Positions 33,181-44,795 are shown, numbered from the stretch's first letter. The stretch is DNA of 64,000 nt from Macrothele yani (GCA_039090855.1 CM076999.1:113087072-113151071), one strand, 5' to 3'. Notes: generated by a model not told the origin, from the sequence alone. A program made the numbers and translations.

Positions 33181-33602
33181 TCGATTCACTTTAAGATGAT
33201 ACTGCAGTTTAAGGTACAAGAGCCTACGCACTCACTGAGCCTTTGGGGACCGCCGTGAGTTATGCTCATCCGCGTCACTCCCAATTGTGTCCTGCTGTTA
33301 GCAGCTGTCAATCACTTACGCCATTAACTCATTGGCATTCTTGTCTCCCAAACACTTCATATCTAAGCATGCGTGTGTTGGTCTGATTTTAAAACTTAAT
33401 TTCTGAAAATAGATCATTTTTAGATTTGTCTAAAATAACTATGTGCTTATAAGTAAACAGCTAGGACAATATATAGTATGATTCTGGGCAATAAATGCGT
33501 TGTTCTTCACGGAAAATGTTGGGAAGTACATAGCAATGAATGATCTTATTTGTATGATAAAGATGTCCATGGAAGGATATTTAAAGTCTTCTGCTTAAGA
33601 CA

Positions 33603-36189
33603 TGTGTAGTTTTAACATAGAGTATGAACTTTAATTCAGTCTCATCTAATGCGTACTTTTAACATAGAGTATGAACTTTAATTCAGTCTCATCTAATGTG
33701 TAGTTTTAACATAGAGTATGAACTTTAATTCAGTCTCATCTAATGTGTAGTTTTAACATAGAGTATGAACTTTAATTCAATCTCATCTAATGTGTAGTTT
33801 TAGCATAGAGTATGAACTTTAATTCAGTCTCGTCTAATGTGTAGTTTTAACATAGAGTATGAATTTTAATTAAATCTCATCTAATGTGTAGTTTTAACAT
33901 AGAGTATGAACTTTAATTCAATCTCATCTAATGTGTAGTTTTAACATAGAGTATGAACTTTAATTCAATCTCATCTAATGCGTAGTTTTAACATCGAGTA
34001 TGAACTTTAATTCAGTCTCATCTAATGTGTAGTTTTAGCATAGAGTATGAACTTTAATTCAGTCTCATCTAATGCGCAGTTTTAACATAGAGTATGAACT
34101 TTAATTCAGTCTCATCTAATGTGTAGTTTTAACATAGAGTATGAATTTTAATTCAATCTCATCTAATGTGTAGTTTTAGCATAGAGTATGAACTTTAATT
34201 CAATCTCATCTAATGTGTAGTTTTAACATAGAGTATGAACTTTAATTCAGTCTCATCTAATGTGTAGTTTTAACATAGAGTATGAACTTTAATTCAATCT
34301 CATCTAATGTGTAGTTTTAGCATAGAGTATGAACTTTAATTCAGTCTCATCTAATGTGTAGTTTTAACATAGAGTATGAACTTTAATTCAGTCTCATCTA
34401 ATGTGTAGTTTTAGCATAGAGTATGAACTTTAATTCAATCTCATCTAATGCGCAGTTTTAACATCGAGTATGAACTTTAATTCAGTCTCATCTAATGTGT
34501 AGTTTTAACATCGAATATGAACTTTAATTCAGTCTCATCTAATGTGTAGTTTTAACATAGAGTATGAACTTTAATTCAATCTCATCTAATGCGTAGTTTT
34601 AACATCGAGTATGAACTTTAATTCAATCTCATCTAATGCGTAGTTTTAACATCGAGTATGAACTTTAATTCAGTCTCATCTAATGTGTAGTTTTAGCATA
34701 GAGTATGAACTTTAATTCAGTCTCATCTAATGTGTAGTTTTAACATAGAGTATGAACTTTAATTCAGTCTCATCTAATGTGTAGTTTTAGCATAGAGTAT
34801 GAACTTTAATTCAATCTCATCTAATGCGCAGTTTTAACATCGAGTATGAACTTTAATTCAGTCTCATCTAATGTGTAGTTTTAACATCGAGTATGAACTT
34901 TAATTCAGTCTCATCTAATGTGTAGTTTTAACATAGAGTATGAACTTTAATTCAGTCTCATCTAATGTGTAGTTTTAGCATAGAGTATGAACTTTAATTC
35001 AATCTCATCTAATGCGCAGTTTTAACATCGAGTATGAACTTTAATTCAATCTCATCTAATGCGTAGTTTTAACATCGAGTATGAACTTTAATTCAGTCTC
35101 ATCTAATGTGTAGTTTTAGCATAGAGTATGAACTTTAATTCAGTCTCATCTAATGTGTAGTTTTAACATAGAGTATGAACTTTAATTCAGTCTCATCTAA
35201 TGTGTAGTTTTAGCATAGAGTATGAACTTTAATTCAATCTCGTCTAATGCGCAGTTTTAACATCGAGTATGAACTTTAATTCAGTCTCATCTAATGTGTA
35301 GTTTTAACATCGAGTATGAACTTTAATTCAGTCTCATCTAATGTGTAGTTTTAACATAGAGTATGAACTTTAATTCAGTCTCATCTAATGTGTAGTTTTA
35401 GCATAGAGTATGAACTTTAATTCAATCTCATCTAATGCGCAGTTTTAACATCGAGTATGAACTTTAATTCAATCTCATCTAATGCGTAGTTTTAACATCG
35501 AGTATGAACTTTAATTCAGTCTCATCTAATGTGTAGTTTTAGCATAGAGTATGAACTTTAATTCAGTCTCATCTAATGTGTAGTTTTAACATAGAGTATG
35601 AACTTTAATTCAGTCTCATCTAATGTGTAGTTTTAGCATAGAGTATGAACTTTAATTCAATCTCATCTAATGCGCAGTTTTAACATCGAGTATGAACTTT
35701 AATTCAGTCTCATCTAATGTGTAGTTTTAACATCGAGTATGAACTTTAATTCAGTCTCATCTAATGTGTAGTTTTAACATAGAGTATGAACTTTAATTCA
35801 GTCTCATCTAATGTGTAGTTTTAGCATAGAGTATGAACTTTAATTCAATCTCATCTAATGCGCAGTTTTAACATCGAGTATGAACTTTAATTCAATCTCA
35901 TCTAATGCGTAGTTTTAACATCGAGTATGAACTTTAATTCAGTCTCATCTAATGTGTAGTTTTAGCATAGAGTATGAACTTTAAATCAGTCTCATCTAAT
36001 GTGTAGTTTTAACATAGAGTATGAACTTTAATTCAGTCTCATCTAATGTGTAGTTTTAGCATAGAGTATGAACTTTAATTCAATCTCATCTAATGCGCAG
36101 TTTTAACATCGAGTATGAACTTTAATTCAGTCTCATCTAATGTGTAGTTTTAACATAGAGTATGAACTTTAATTCAGTCTCATCTAATC
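33603..36189. repeat. 47-bp minisatellite, about 55 units, with higher-order repeat
   Basis: Unit: tagttttaacatagagtatg, aactttaattcagtctcatc, taatgtg. Variant sites are taac/tagc, atag/atcg, cag/caa and gtgtag/gcgtag/gcgcag. From about 34640 the variants recur in a fixed nine-unit order (423 bp): gcgcag junctions fall near 34827, 35249, 35670, 36092 and, in a second series, 35014, 35438, 35860. The array ends exactly against a 5'-truncated LINE at 36190. Confidence 0.95.
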
Positions 36190-36900
36190 TATTGTATATC
36201 TGAATGGGGATCGACTACCTTATACAATATGAAAAAACTTCAGTCGTTACAAAGTAGAATCATAAGACTATTACAATTTAAACTACAATATACTCAATTT
36301 TCAAATACAGTCTTTCAGGCTAGACTCAGTCCAAATGATTTTAATATACTAACGATTCAACAGTTGTATATCTATAGTATAGGTAAACTGATGTTTTTGA
36401 GAATAAAAAATGGTTACTACCAAGATTTAATTTCAATAAGTACTCGTGGTCATGATTATTCCACGAGACATAAAACAATACTAATCCCCATGTTTCCACT
36501 GACAGAACGATTTAGATCATTTGTTAATTATACTGGTCCGGCATTATGGAATGCATTTCCTACTGATATTGTATCACTTAATAATAATAATATATTTAAA
36601 CGAAAACTCAGGTATTTCTTACTGACCAAAAGCTCATAATGTATTATTACCTTTATTAATTGATAGTACCACCCTAGCTGTGTTTGATATTGTGTGGACT
36701 TGACTTGTTTATGTTTTTTTAAATTTTTTTTATTTTCATGAAAATTTTGATGCTTTGGTAGAAGAGGACACGTCAGGCCTATCAGGCCTTTCCCCTCCTC
36801 ATTCCCTGTTGTTACAAAAATACAATGTGTGCTACATATTTATGATTACGTAATACCATGTCTGTAGCAACTAAAATGCAATAAATGAAATGAAACTTCG
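36190..36900 (+). mobile_element. Jockey/CR1-like LINE, 3' end only
   Basis: 5'-truncated LINE with the last part of its reverse transcriptase ORF, a ~240 bp 3' UTR and a tail of aataaatgaaatgaaa. It starts abruptly at the last minisatellite unit. Confidence 0.82.
36199..36639 (+). pseudogene. LINE reverse transcriptase C-terminus
   Basis: Reads SEWGSTTLYNMKKLQSLQSR, then ILTIQQLYIYSIGKLMF, HDYSTRHKTILIPMF, and YTGPALWNAFPTDI with FKRKLRYFL at the end. This is the typical thumb/C-terminal sequence of jockey- and CR1-like LINEs. No polymerase or endonuclease motif remains, so it is a dead fragment. The clade is not certain. Confidence 0.85.
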
Positions 36901-36934
36901 TACCAGTTAAGAAGTTCACACAAACAATGACTCT

Positions 36935-37110
36935 GCATAAGGTTTATGAGGGTATTGAAGTTTTTAGGGATCGATCACCACTCTTTAACAGGAACTGTTC
37001 TGAGTTTTGGCAGGATGTTGGCGAGCTACAATGCGTCTCACTATAGCATCCCTAACATGCTCAAAGGGATTGAGGTCAGGGTATTGTACCAGCCCCTCCA
37101 TTCGGTTAAC
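36935..37110 (-). pseudogene. Tc1-like transposase scrap
   Basis: The minus strand reads YPDLNPFEHVRDAIVRRIVARQ, the region around the last catalytic residue of a Tc1 transposase (normally SPDLNPIEHVWDALGRRIAAR). The following C-terminal residues are eroded. 37111-37390 shows nothing else. Confidence 0.7.
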
Positions 37111-37392
37111 ACCTTTCTCTTCGAGAAAATTGTCGGCCGAATGAGTTCGACAAGTTTAGGCACTGTTTATAAGAATAAAATGGACTAAGGCTCTTGTAGT
37201 CTGAGACATAGGTTCAAGAGCTCATCTCTGGACCTCATAACACTAACAGAGCTACTCTAAAAGTTGTTTGTTTCTTACTCCTTCGCAGCCAGACCCTTTC
37301 TCTGATGTTAAAGACTGTTGCCTGGCCTTCGCCAGACGATATTACGTCGTGAATCAGTACTTGAGTTGCTGAATCGTTATATATTTGGCGTA

Positions 37393-38624
37393 CAAATAAG
37401 TTTTAAGGCGTTTTAAGACAACGCAACATGTAATTTGAGAGAAAACAACAATACCTTTACCAATCAAAATATGCGCCGTCATTATCTATCACCTTCCGCC
37501 ATAGGTCGTGTAGCTGTCTGATTCCAGCCATGAAGAATGCTTCGTCCTGTGACGCGATGAAGTCGTCAACACATTTTTGCACTACGTCACATGTCCGGAA
37601 CCGTACAGCAGACAAACCATGCTGCATCGATCGGAACAAATGATAATCTGAAGGGGCTATTCGCCGGGTGCTCCAAAACTTCCCAGCCAAGCGTCAATAA
37701 CATTTCCTTGACCGATCTCGCGACATGCGGCCTAGCGTTGTCATGCAGTTATTTCACGGGATGCAATCCTTTGCCTGACAATGGACGTTTCCGACAGATT
37801 TCCTGGTCCAGTTGCAGCAATTTTTGTTTGTAGCGATCATCAGTAACAGTTTGACCCTATTCCAATTGTTCGAAACAGAGCACACCCTTCACATCTCACC
37901 AGATGCACAGCAGAACCTTTTTGGAGTGAATATTGCATTTTGGTGTCGAAGTCGTTGCTTCACCGGGGTCTACCAAGTGTTGTTTGCGTTTGGGATTGTC
38001 GTACCATATCCACTTTTCATCGCCTGTAACTATATTCCACAGGAAAGAATTTGTGTTTTGTTTATTCAACAGATTCAAAAACTTCATGCCACGCTCATCC
38101 TTGTTCTTCTGGCTCAGGTCACGTGGCACACATTTTCCTTCCTTCTGAGTCTTTCCCATTGCGCGTAAACGATTGAAAATGGTTTGTTGATTTACCCCTC
38201 CAGTTGTTCAGCTAGTTCTTTTTGCGCTTGAGACGAATCCTCATCCAGCAATGCTTGCAGTTCCCCATGTGCAACCTTCTCCGGGGCGCCGCGACGTTCT
38301 CGATCGTTAACGTCAAAATCACCTGCTTTAAACCGGCTAAACCAAAATGCACACGTTCTTTTCGATACAGTATTCTTCCCTAGAACAGAACAGATAGATT
38401 CACATGCTTTTGCAGCACTTTTTCTTTGATGAAATTCGTAACGAATGCAGTGTCGCTTGCCGTATTTCACCTACCGATGTGCAAGAGCGTTTGACTGTTG
38501 GGCAAACTTCTGTGCCACATTTTATACTCTGGACCAGTTATGGTCACATGAAAACACGGGAGGGTGTAGCATTTGTAAATTAGCGGTATACGTCACACAA
38601 AAAAGAGGTTTTAAAATTTATTTG
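37393..38624 (-). mobile_element. mariner-type transposon, inactive
   Basis: Tips caaataagttttaaggcg and (inverted) caaataaattttaaaacc are adjacent to TA (37391-37392 and 38625-38626). At 1.23 kb it is normal mariner length. Confidence 0.85.
37457..38470 (-). pseudogene. mariner transposase, frameshifted
   Basis: Segments: 38470-38192 (YGKRHCIRYEFHQRKSAAKA..., HTH; FWFSRFKAGDFDVNDRERRG linker), 38159-37896 (VTGDEKWIWYDNPKRKQ with the first catalytic Asp), about 37760 (HDNARPHVA, second Asp) and 37690-37457 ([15 protein letters not shown], the third Asp of the D34D triad). All three acidic residues are visible, but in different frames. At least three indels make it inactive. Confidence 0.9.
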
Positions 38625-38883
38625 TACAACTAATACCATCCTGGATGCGCGGTTGGAGGGCTATGTAGCCATTGGTCGTTATTTTTCAGTCATTTTAATA
38701 TTCATCTCCGAGGTACTTGCCCGCGGAGTTTCATCAGGATCGAATGACTTTCTCGGGAAGTTTCGCTTTTTTAAAAGTGTGTAATGAAAAAACCGCCTAC
38801 AAACATGTGTTGTTTCAACTGTAATTTGAAATGTACTTTTTTATATTCCTTTCTACAATTGTATTTTTTAAATTTTTTATTAG

Positions 38884-39063
38884 ATTCACTTTCTTGAATT
38901 TGAAAGTCTACCTGAAGATTTGTCGTACGTCCTCGATGCTACACTTTATTCCACCGATTCAGGATCAGCCATCGATATCACAGTAATCCCACTTCACATG
39001 GCTGAAAATGGATGTTCCTTCAAGACACTAGCGGCAAAGACACAGTTGCTTAAGTACAGGAAG
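38884..39063 (+). CDS. Host-gene exon c
   Basis: 180 bp, 60 codons, phase 0 at both ends. The acceptor is a T-rich tract ending ttttttattag before 38884; the donor GTACGA starts at 39064. It encodes IHFLEFESLPEDLSYVLDAT, LYSTDSGSAIDITVIPLHMA, then ENGCSFKTLAAKTQLLKYRK. The even polar/hydrophobic alternation suggests a beta-rich folded domain, but I cannot name it. It follows exon b in phase and precedes the RING exon. Confidence 0.7.
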
Positions 39064-39289
39064 GTACGAGATTTATTTAGTTTGAGAAAGTTTTCCTATG
39101 TTACTGGCAAGTAGGTACATTTTTTTTCCACTTTTGTGATTATTTTTATTACTAGGGCTAAGGTTTTTATGAACTAAAAATTGCTAGAAAATGCCATATA
39201 AAATACATGTATGACCTAAACTAAAAAAAAAAAAAAAAAATGCCCTATGAAGCAAATAATTACCTAACAAATGCACATTTCACGAAAGA

Positions 39290-39955
39290 AATACGGGATT
39301 ACACCATATAATACAAATTTTGAAGATGACAATCCGATTTTTGGTGTAAATGTGACAAGGATGGTAAGTCACATAATATCCGAAAACTTGAAAATTTTCA
39401 TCGTCCTCAAGCGTGACTCGAACCCGCGTCTGCCAGATAGCGCACGGGAATGCTGACCACTACACCACCCAGAACGGTCTCAAGGTTACGATCAATTTGA
39501 ATATAACCATCACAGGATTCGCTAATCGAAGCAACCGGCATTCATGTTTCGGTACTTATCTGACTTACCATCCTTGTCACATTTACACCAAAAATCGGAT
39601 TGTCATCTTCAAAATTTGTATTATATGGTGTAATCCAGTATTTCATTCATGATTTATCTGCTACTCCGGGCAATCACTGGATAGGATTCTTAACCTCCAG
39701 ATTTGCTAAACATGAATGCCGGTTGTTTCGACTAGGGAATCCTGTGATGGTTATGTTCAAAATAATCGGAAACTTGAGACTTGGTCGTTCTGGGTGGTGT
39801 AGTGGTTAGTATACCCGGGCGTTATCTTGGAGACGCAGGTTCGAGTCCCGCTCCAGGACGATGAAAATTTTCCAGTTTTTGGATATTATCTGACTTACCA
39901 TCCTTATCACATTTACATCAAAAATCGGATTGTCATCTTCAAAATTTGTGAATCC
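39290..39955. repeat. SINE3 foldback: inverted pair of tRNA-derived SINEs
   Basis: The left arm (39290-39552, minus) and right arm (39703-39955, plus) are inverted complements of about 250 bp. Each holds a tRNA-like head (ctgggtggtgtagtggt; gcaggttcgagtcccgc in the right arm), the link gacgatgaaaattttc, and a body ending 'caaaaatcggattgtcatct', 'tcaaaatttgt'. The shared 5' flank 'aaacatgaatgccggttg' is included, so the duplication is larger than the SINE. A third body copy without head lies between (39553-39637). Confidence 0.85.
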
Positions 39956-39965
39956 ATTTATTTTT

Positions 39966-41345
39966 AGCACGTCTTTTGTAAAAAGATCTTGCCTTGTTAT
40001 CGGTTTGTCCGTCCGTCCGCCTCTGAACACAATATCTCTGCAAATATTAGTCCGATTTGAAAAATTATTTTTGCATTAAGAAGCTTGAAATGTGCAAATG
40101 ATCCTTTATTTTTTTTTTTATGACGCACAATTTCGCCGCCAGAGGGCTTACTACTATGTAGCCCCCGATAATATCGAATTCAAAATACATTTTATTCCAC
40201 ATATTTGCTTTAAAACGTCAGATTGAAAAATATATTTTACCGATAGATTCAATTTATGTCGAAGACTGTTTTAGGTATAGTCACCTTTTCAAATTGCACA
40301 TACATTTCCCGCTATAGGGAGCGTAAAAGTAAACTGCGTTTCCCCTAAAATCTCTGCTGCTAAAACTATGATTTGACGCATTCTTTCTGCATCAAATAGA
40401 AGTCATCGCTCTTTCCACGTTTATAAGTGAGTCACGGAAAAAATTATCATCGGCCGCCACCGGGATTGGAACCCAGGGCCTTCCAGTTACACGTTGGACA
40501 CGCTTCCACTGCGCCACAGCTGCCTCGAAATTCTCCAGACTCGCATACCAGAACTCGCATACCAGAACTCGCTTACCAGAACTCGCATACCAGAAACTGC
40601 CAAACCGTCTTGCAGATTGCTTTCCTTGGAGCCCCGCACAATGCTGGGGATTCACCAAAGATGAACAGTAGCAACTAAACAAATAACTAGAAGGCTTGGC
40701 AGCTTGTCGTATGTGAGTCTGGATAATTTCGAGGCCGCTGTATTGCAGTGGAAGCATGTCCGGCGCGTAACTGGAAGACCCTGGGTTCGATTCCCGGTGA
40801 CGGTCGATGATAATTTTTCCGTGACTCACTTATTAACGTGGAAAGAGCGATGACTTCTATTGTTGTTCCTAATCCACGTCAACTGTGTATTTATTATTCT
40901 TCCTGCACCGCATACAGCTCCTGATGGGAAATCTTTTGCATATAATTTTTGGTAAAAATGGTTTGGCCACCAGGGGCCGTAAGGGTTAATTTCTGCTTCT
41001 GTTGCACTTGCAGCAAAATTTGAGCTTCTAAAAAGTTCGATTGAAAAAATTGTTCCGTGGACCGATATCACTTATTGTGATAAACCGTTTCGGAATATTT
41101 TCTTCTTAAAGTAATGCACGATTTCTCCGCCAGGGGCATAGATATATATTTGTCGATATCTCTGCTTCTAAGAGACCGTCTTGAAAAATTCCTTTTTTGT
41201 GGGATAGCGTTTCCGGTGCAAAATGTTTCTCGTATAATTAAAAAAATTTCAAGTAATTCATAGACTTTCTGCTAGGAGGCGTTAAGGTAAATTGCGTTTT
41301 CCACGATATCTCTGTTTCTAAGACTACGATTTGAAAAATTCTCTG
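39966..41345 (-). repeat. B-family element copy 4, inverted, split by a foldback
   Basis: Starts with the terminal agcacgtcttttgtaaaaag hairpin side and gtccgtccgtccgcc, then units in reverse (ccgccagaggg, ccgctatagggagcg). It is interrupted at about 40398 and resumes near 40895 ('ttcttcctgcaccgcatac') until about 41345. 41346-41554 shows nothing recognised. Confidence 0.8.
40399..40880. repeat. SINE4 foldback: inverted pair of tRNA-like units
   Basis: 40399-40545 and 40715-40862 are inverted complements: tail 'agaagtcatcgctctttcca', 'gtgagtcacggaaaaa', head (plus strand 40733-40805: gtggaagc A-box side; gggttcgattcccgg B box) and 'agactcgcatac'. The loop holds a short 'actcgcataccaga' direct repeat (four units). 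As in SINE3, the head is followed by a gatgataatttttcc link. Confidence 0.83.
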
Positions 41346-41554
41346 ACTTTTTATGCCAGAGCGTATCAAAACATGAATCCAAGCAAGAGGCGGTCCCACG
41401 CGGTACTAACGCTGACCGGAATGTGTACCGTATGGAAATCGTGCTGCTGCTGCTATATTGTAACAACCTCTGTCCTTGGTATGTACCATCTCACTACTAA
41501 AATCTCATTTCAATCCAATGCCTTTTTCTTGGTGCGCGGATTTTCATGACAGTG

Positions 41555-41655
41555 AGTGTATATATAATCGTCAAAAGACTAGTCTCTGACCTCAAGAATC
41601 TACAGAAGGCTACTTAGAATTCCGTGGACTGCAAGAAGAAATAATCAGTCAGTAC
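41555..41655 (+). pseudogene. LINE C-terminal fragment, left part (split by RTE copy 2)
   Basis: Reads IYRRLLRIPWTARRNNQSVL in the plus strand, a signature found near the C-terminus of a group of LINE reverse transcriptases. Continuation of the same ORF is found after the RTE insertion, at 43866-44110. Confidence 0.6.
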
Positions 41656-43835
41656 TTCAAAGGAGTTCATTCATCATGAACTCCTTTTTCAAGAAAAAGC
41701 CACACAGGAAATGGACATGGAGACATCCAAATGGGACGACAAGTGAAATTGATTTTATTATGTGTAACAAAAAATTCGTCTTAGAAGACTGCAGTGTGCT
41801 AAACAAGTTCAACACTGGTAGTGACCATAGATTGGTGAGATGTAAGATGCACCTCAACACTAAACTCGAACGTGGCAAGCTCATCGGAAGAAGTGGATAT
41901 TTCTGAAGTTAACAGAAAAGTAACCAAAGCTCTTATGGAAACAGCAACAAAATTACCTGGGTCTAAGAATGTGAACAAATTATCAGGAAAAACCAAAATG
42001 TTGATGCAAAAAAGAAGAGAGATGAGGACAACTAAAGAAGATGTGACTTCCAAAGTGGAATATATAGAGCTATGCAAGACAGTACGAAAAAGTTTCACTG
42101 AAGACGTAAGGAAATTCAACTGTGAACTAGTGAGGAAGCAATTGAAGACAACCAAAGCCTAAAGATAGCAAAGGGACATCTCAGTAAGGGAAGAAAACAG
42201 ATTATGGCTCTGAGAAAAGATGGTTCTGTAACAAGAAAGAGAGGCGAAATTTTGACAAGAGTGAAAGATTTCTAATCCAAATTACATGAAAGGGATGATA
42301 CATGTACTCCAGACATCATGAAAGGTACCAGAGTTCTTCCAGTCCTTCCAGCAGAAGTTGCACATGCAATCAAGAACATGAAGCAGGGGAAAGCTCCAGA
42401 AGAAGATTGAATTACTGTAGACATCATACAAGAAGCAAGTGGAGAAATTGACACAGTACTCGCCCAAATTTTCACTCGATGCCTTAATGAAAGGAAGATT
42501 CCTGAGAATTTGAACAACGCTACAGTGATCCTGCTACATAAAAAAGGTGACATTGAGGATCTCAGGAACTACAGACCTATCAGCCTCCTATCAGTGGTTT
42601 ATAAAATCTTCACTGAAGTTCTTTCACACCGTTTCAAGGTAACACTGGACATGGCTCAACCGAGAGAACAAGCTGGATTCAGGAGTGGCTATAGTATAAT
42701 AGATCATATCCACGTACTGAGAGAACTAATTGAAAGAGCGAGGGAATGTGAACTTCCATTGTGCATGGCTTTTATCGATTATGAAAAATCCTTTGATTTG
42801 GTGAAACCATCAGCAGTTACAATGGCTCTGAAATCCTGCAGTATTGAAGATGCATATATTAATATTATTAATAACATCTATGAAAATGCAGGTGCAAAAA
42901 TTCGGCTGTTTGAAATACAACACACATAAAAATTGGAAATTGAGTGAGACAAGGTGACACCATATCTCCAGAGCTCCTTAATGCCATGTTGGAAAATGTC
43001 TTTCAATCACTGAACTGGGAAAACAAAGGGATAAAGATTAATGGAGATTATCTAACCCACCTTCGTTTTGCTGATGACATAGTCATTTTTGCAACTACCC
43101 CATCAGAGCTGCAGAGTATGATCCAGGAACTTGCTGACAAGAGTAGAGAAGTGGGATTAAAAATTAACTTTCAGAAGACAAAAATGATGTTCAATGCTTT
43201 TACAAGAAATGAAGATTTGTCGATTGATGGAGAAAAACTGGAGATAACAGACAGGTACGTTTATCTTGGACAGCAGATATCAAGTGAGGGTCACATTGAT
43301 GAAGAAATTAATCGGCGTACAAAACTTGCCTGGAGAGCTTTTGGAAGAAACAGCACAATTTTCAAGAGCAATATGCCATTATGTCTTAAAAGAAAAGTGT
43401 TTGATCAATGCATCCTTCCAGTGCTTATGTATGGTGCAGAGACGTGGACCTTAACTAAAAGAGACATACAAAGGCTGCAGACAATTCAAAGTAGTATGGA
43501 GAGGTGCATGCTTGGTGTAACCAGGAGAGATAAGAAGAGGAACTCGTGGATCCGAAAAATGACAAGAGTGGAAGACATGTTCAGAGTTAAATCCCTGAAA
43601 TGGCAATGGGCTGGACATACTGCCAGAAGGACAGACCATCGATGGGCAGCCGAAATTTTAGATTGGATTCCAAGGGACAGGGAAAGACCCAGAAGAAGAT
43701 CACATGGGAGATGGGTGGATGGAATTCGAAAGTATGCGGGGATGACATGGAGGAGACTGGCACAAGACAGACCGTTGTGGAGAAAACTTGGGGAGACCTT
43801 CGTCCAGCAGTGGATTGATAATGGTTGATGATGAC
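41656..43835 (+). mobile_element. RTE LINE copy 2, 5'-truncated with internal deletions
   Basis: Begins at the NSFFKKKPHRKWTWRHPNG region of the endonuclease and ends at the QQWIDNG stop and tgatgatga tail. It lacks about 80 bp of linker compared with the copy at 27036-30217 (junction near 41885). It keeps the ancestral frame at both places where the other copy is frameshifted, but has its own lesions (frame loss near 42275, 42410 stop, one base lost near 42915). Confidence 0.92.
42510..43828 (+). pseudogene. RTE reverse transcriptase, copy 2
   Basis: 42510-42929 covers ILLHKKGD, NYRPISLLSVVYKIFTEVL, QAGFRSGYSIIDHI and FIDYEKSFDLV. A one-base deletion near 42915 shifts to 42944-43828, which has MRQGDTISPELLNAM, FADDIVIFA and the full C-terminus WAGHTARRTDHRW...QQWIDNG. 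The catalytic FADD is intact. The two halves overlap the corresponding frame of 28566-30203 with roughly one substitution per 15-20 residues. Confidence 0.9.
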
Positions 43836-43865
43836 TTCACTAAATCAAGTCCAGCTGCTTCTATG

Positions 43866-44110
43866 GCAGAACTGTAAGAAAAAACTCAAATATTTCGGAT
43901 ATGGAATTTGAAAAAATTATCATGTTTGGCAAGGTTGGAGGAAGCAGAAGAAGGGGAAGACAGAACAAGATGGTTGGAAGGATTTAAAGACTCTTGCAGA
44001 ATGACCGTAGAAGAGTTGCGAGACTTGCTGAGAATAAATCGTGATGGAGAGCATTAGGACCACTGGTTGTTCATATGCATATTTAGAGTCAAACACAACT
44101 CGATGGATTC
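43866..44110 (+). pseudogene. LINE C-terminal fragment, right part
   Basis: Shifting frames give KKLKYFGYG, IMFGKVGGSRRRGRQN, RMTVEELRDL and a terminal HMHI...TQLDGF. This is the typical 'KYFGH...G.RRRGR...W...' end of a LINE ORF2 related to the IPWTARR segment at 41555. So RTE copy 2 sits inside an older LINE. 44111-44175 is spacer. Confidence 0.6.
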
Positions 44111-44266
44111 TAACAACAATGTATTATCGATATCACATCGAAAATAATTTACTGATACACTAAAGAAATATTTCCATTTTTTCTGTTATCTTACATTTTA
44201 TTTTCAATGTTTACTTAGATTAAGTTGTGATACTTTGGTAATTATATGTTTCTACATTTTGATTAG

Positions 44267-44336
44267 CCCAATGATGAAGTGTGCGCGCTGTGTATGATAG
44301 AACTTCCACAGGATGAGGAAATAATTTTAATCGCTA
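44267..44336 (+). pseudogene. Decayed duplicate of the RING exon
   Basis: Same acceptor (ttgattag) and upstream intron sequence as the exon at 44796. It encodes PNDEVCALCMIELPQDEEI, i.e. two codons fewer (an aatgaa unit lost) and three substitutions. The donor is destroyed: gaaataagg|taaaa of the good copy is gaaataattttaa here. The Cys-x2-Cys pair is retained. Without a donor it probably cannot be spliced correctly; a weak downstream GT at 44337 is the only nearby alternative. Confidence 0.75.
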
Positions 44337-44401
44337 AAGTCTTACAAAACCCAATCAGACACTTCCCGTTTAAGAAGTTTTCCCGCTTAAGACGTTTTTT
44401 T

Positions 44402-44637
44402 GCCGCCCCGGTGGCGCAGCGGTCTAAGCGATGGCCTCTGATCACTCGTCCGAAAGGGGTCCGGGTTCGAATCCCGGTTAGGCATGGATGTTGTGTTTGT
44501 CTTACGGCACTGGCTCTCTCCCTTCCCTGGAACCAGTGACCCTAAATTAGGGACGGGCGACTGCTTATAGCCCATTGTGATGCTCACGGTGGTCGTTAAA
44601 CCTCCAATTAAAAAAAAATTAAAAAAAAATTGAGACG
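44402..44637 (+). repeat. SINE1 between the duplicated exons
   Basis: Complete SINE1 (gtggcgcagcggtctaagcg; gggttcgaatcccggtt) with an A-rich tail. agacgtttt on both sides (about 44391-44399 and 44632-44641) is the target duplication. It landed after the exon duplication or in its spacer. Confidence 0.9.
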
Positions 44638-44795
44638 TTTTCAGCGCTTCGTCCCAACGAAAACTTCTTAAATGGGATCCACTGTATATTGAAACATTAA
44701 CTCTACTTTTTCAGTTGCCTTACATTTTATTTTCAATGTTTACTTAGATTAAGTTGTGATACTTTGGTAATTATATTTTTCTCAATTTTGATTAG

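Noticed and set aside
34640..36130. A CRISPR-like array of regular repeats
   Set aside because: Units are contiguous without spacers, vary at fixed sites, and lie in a eukaryotic intron; it is a minisatellite.
44279..44539. A complete small RING protein starting at 44279
   Set aside because: The frame runs from a decayed exon into a SINE1; no ATG start and the remaining RING ligands are absent.
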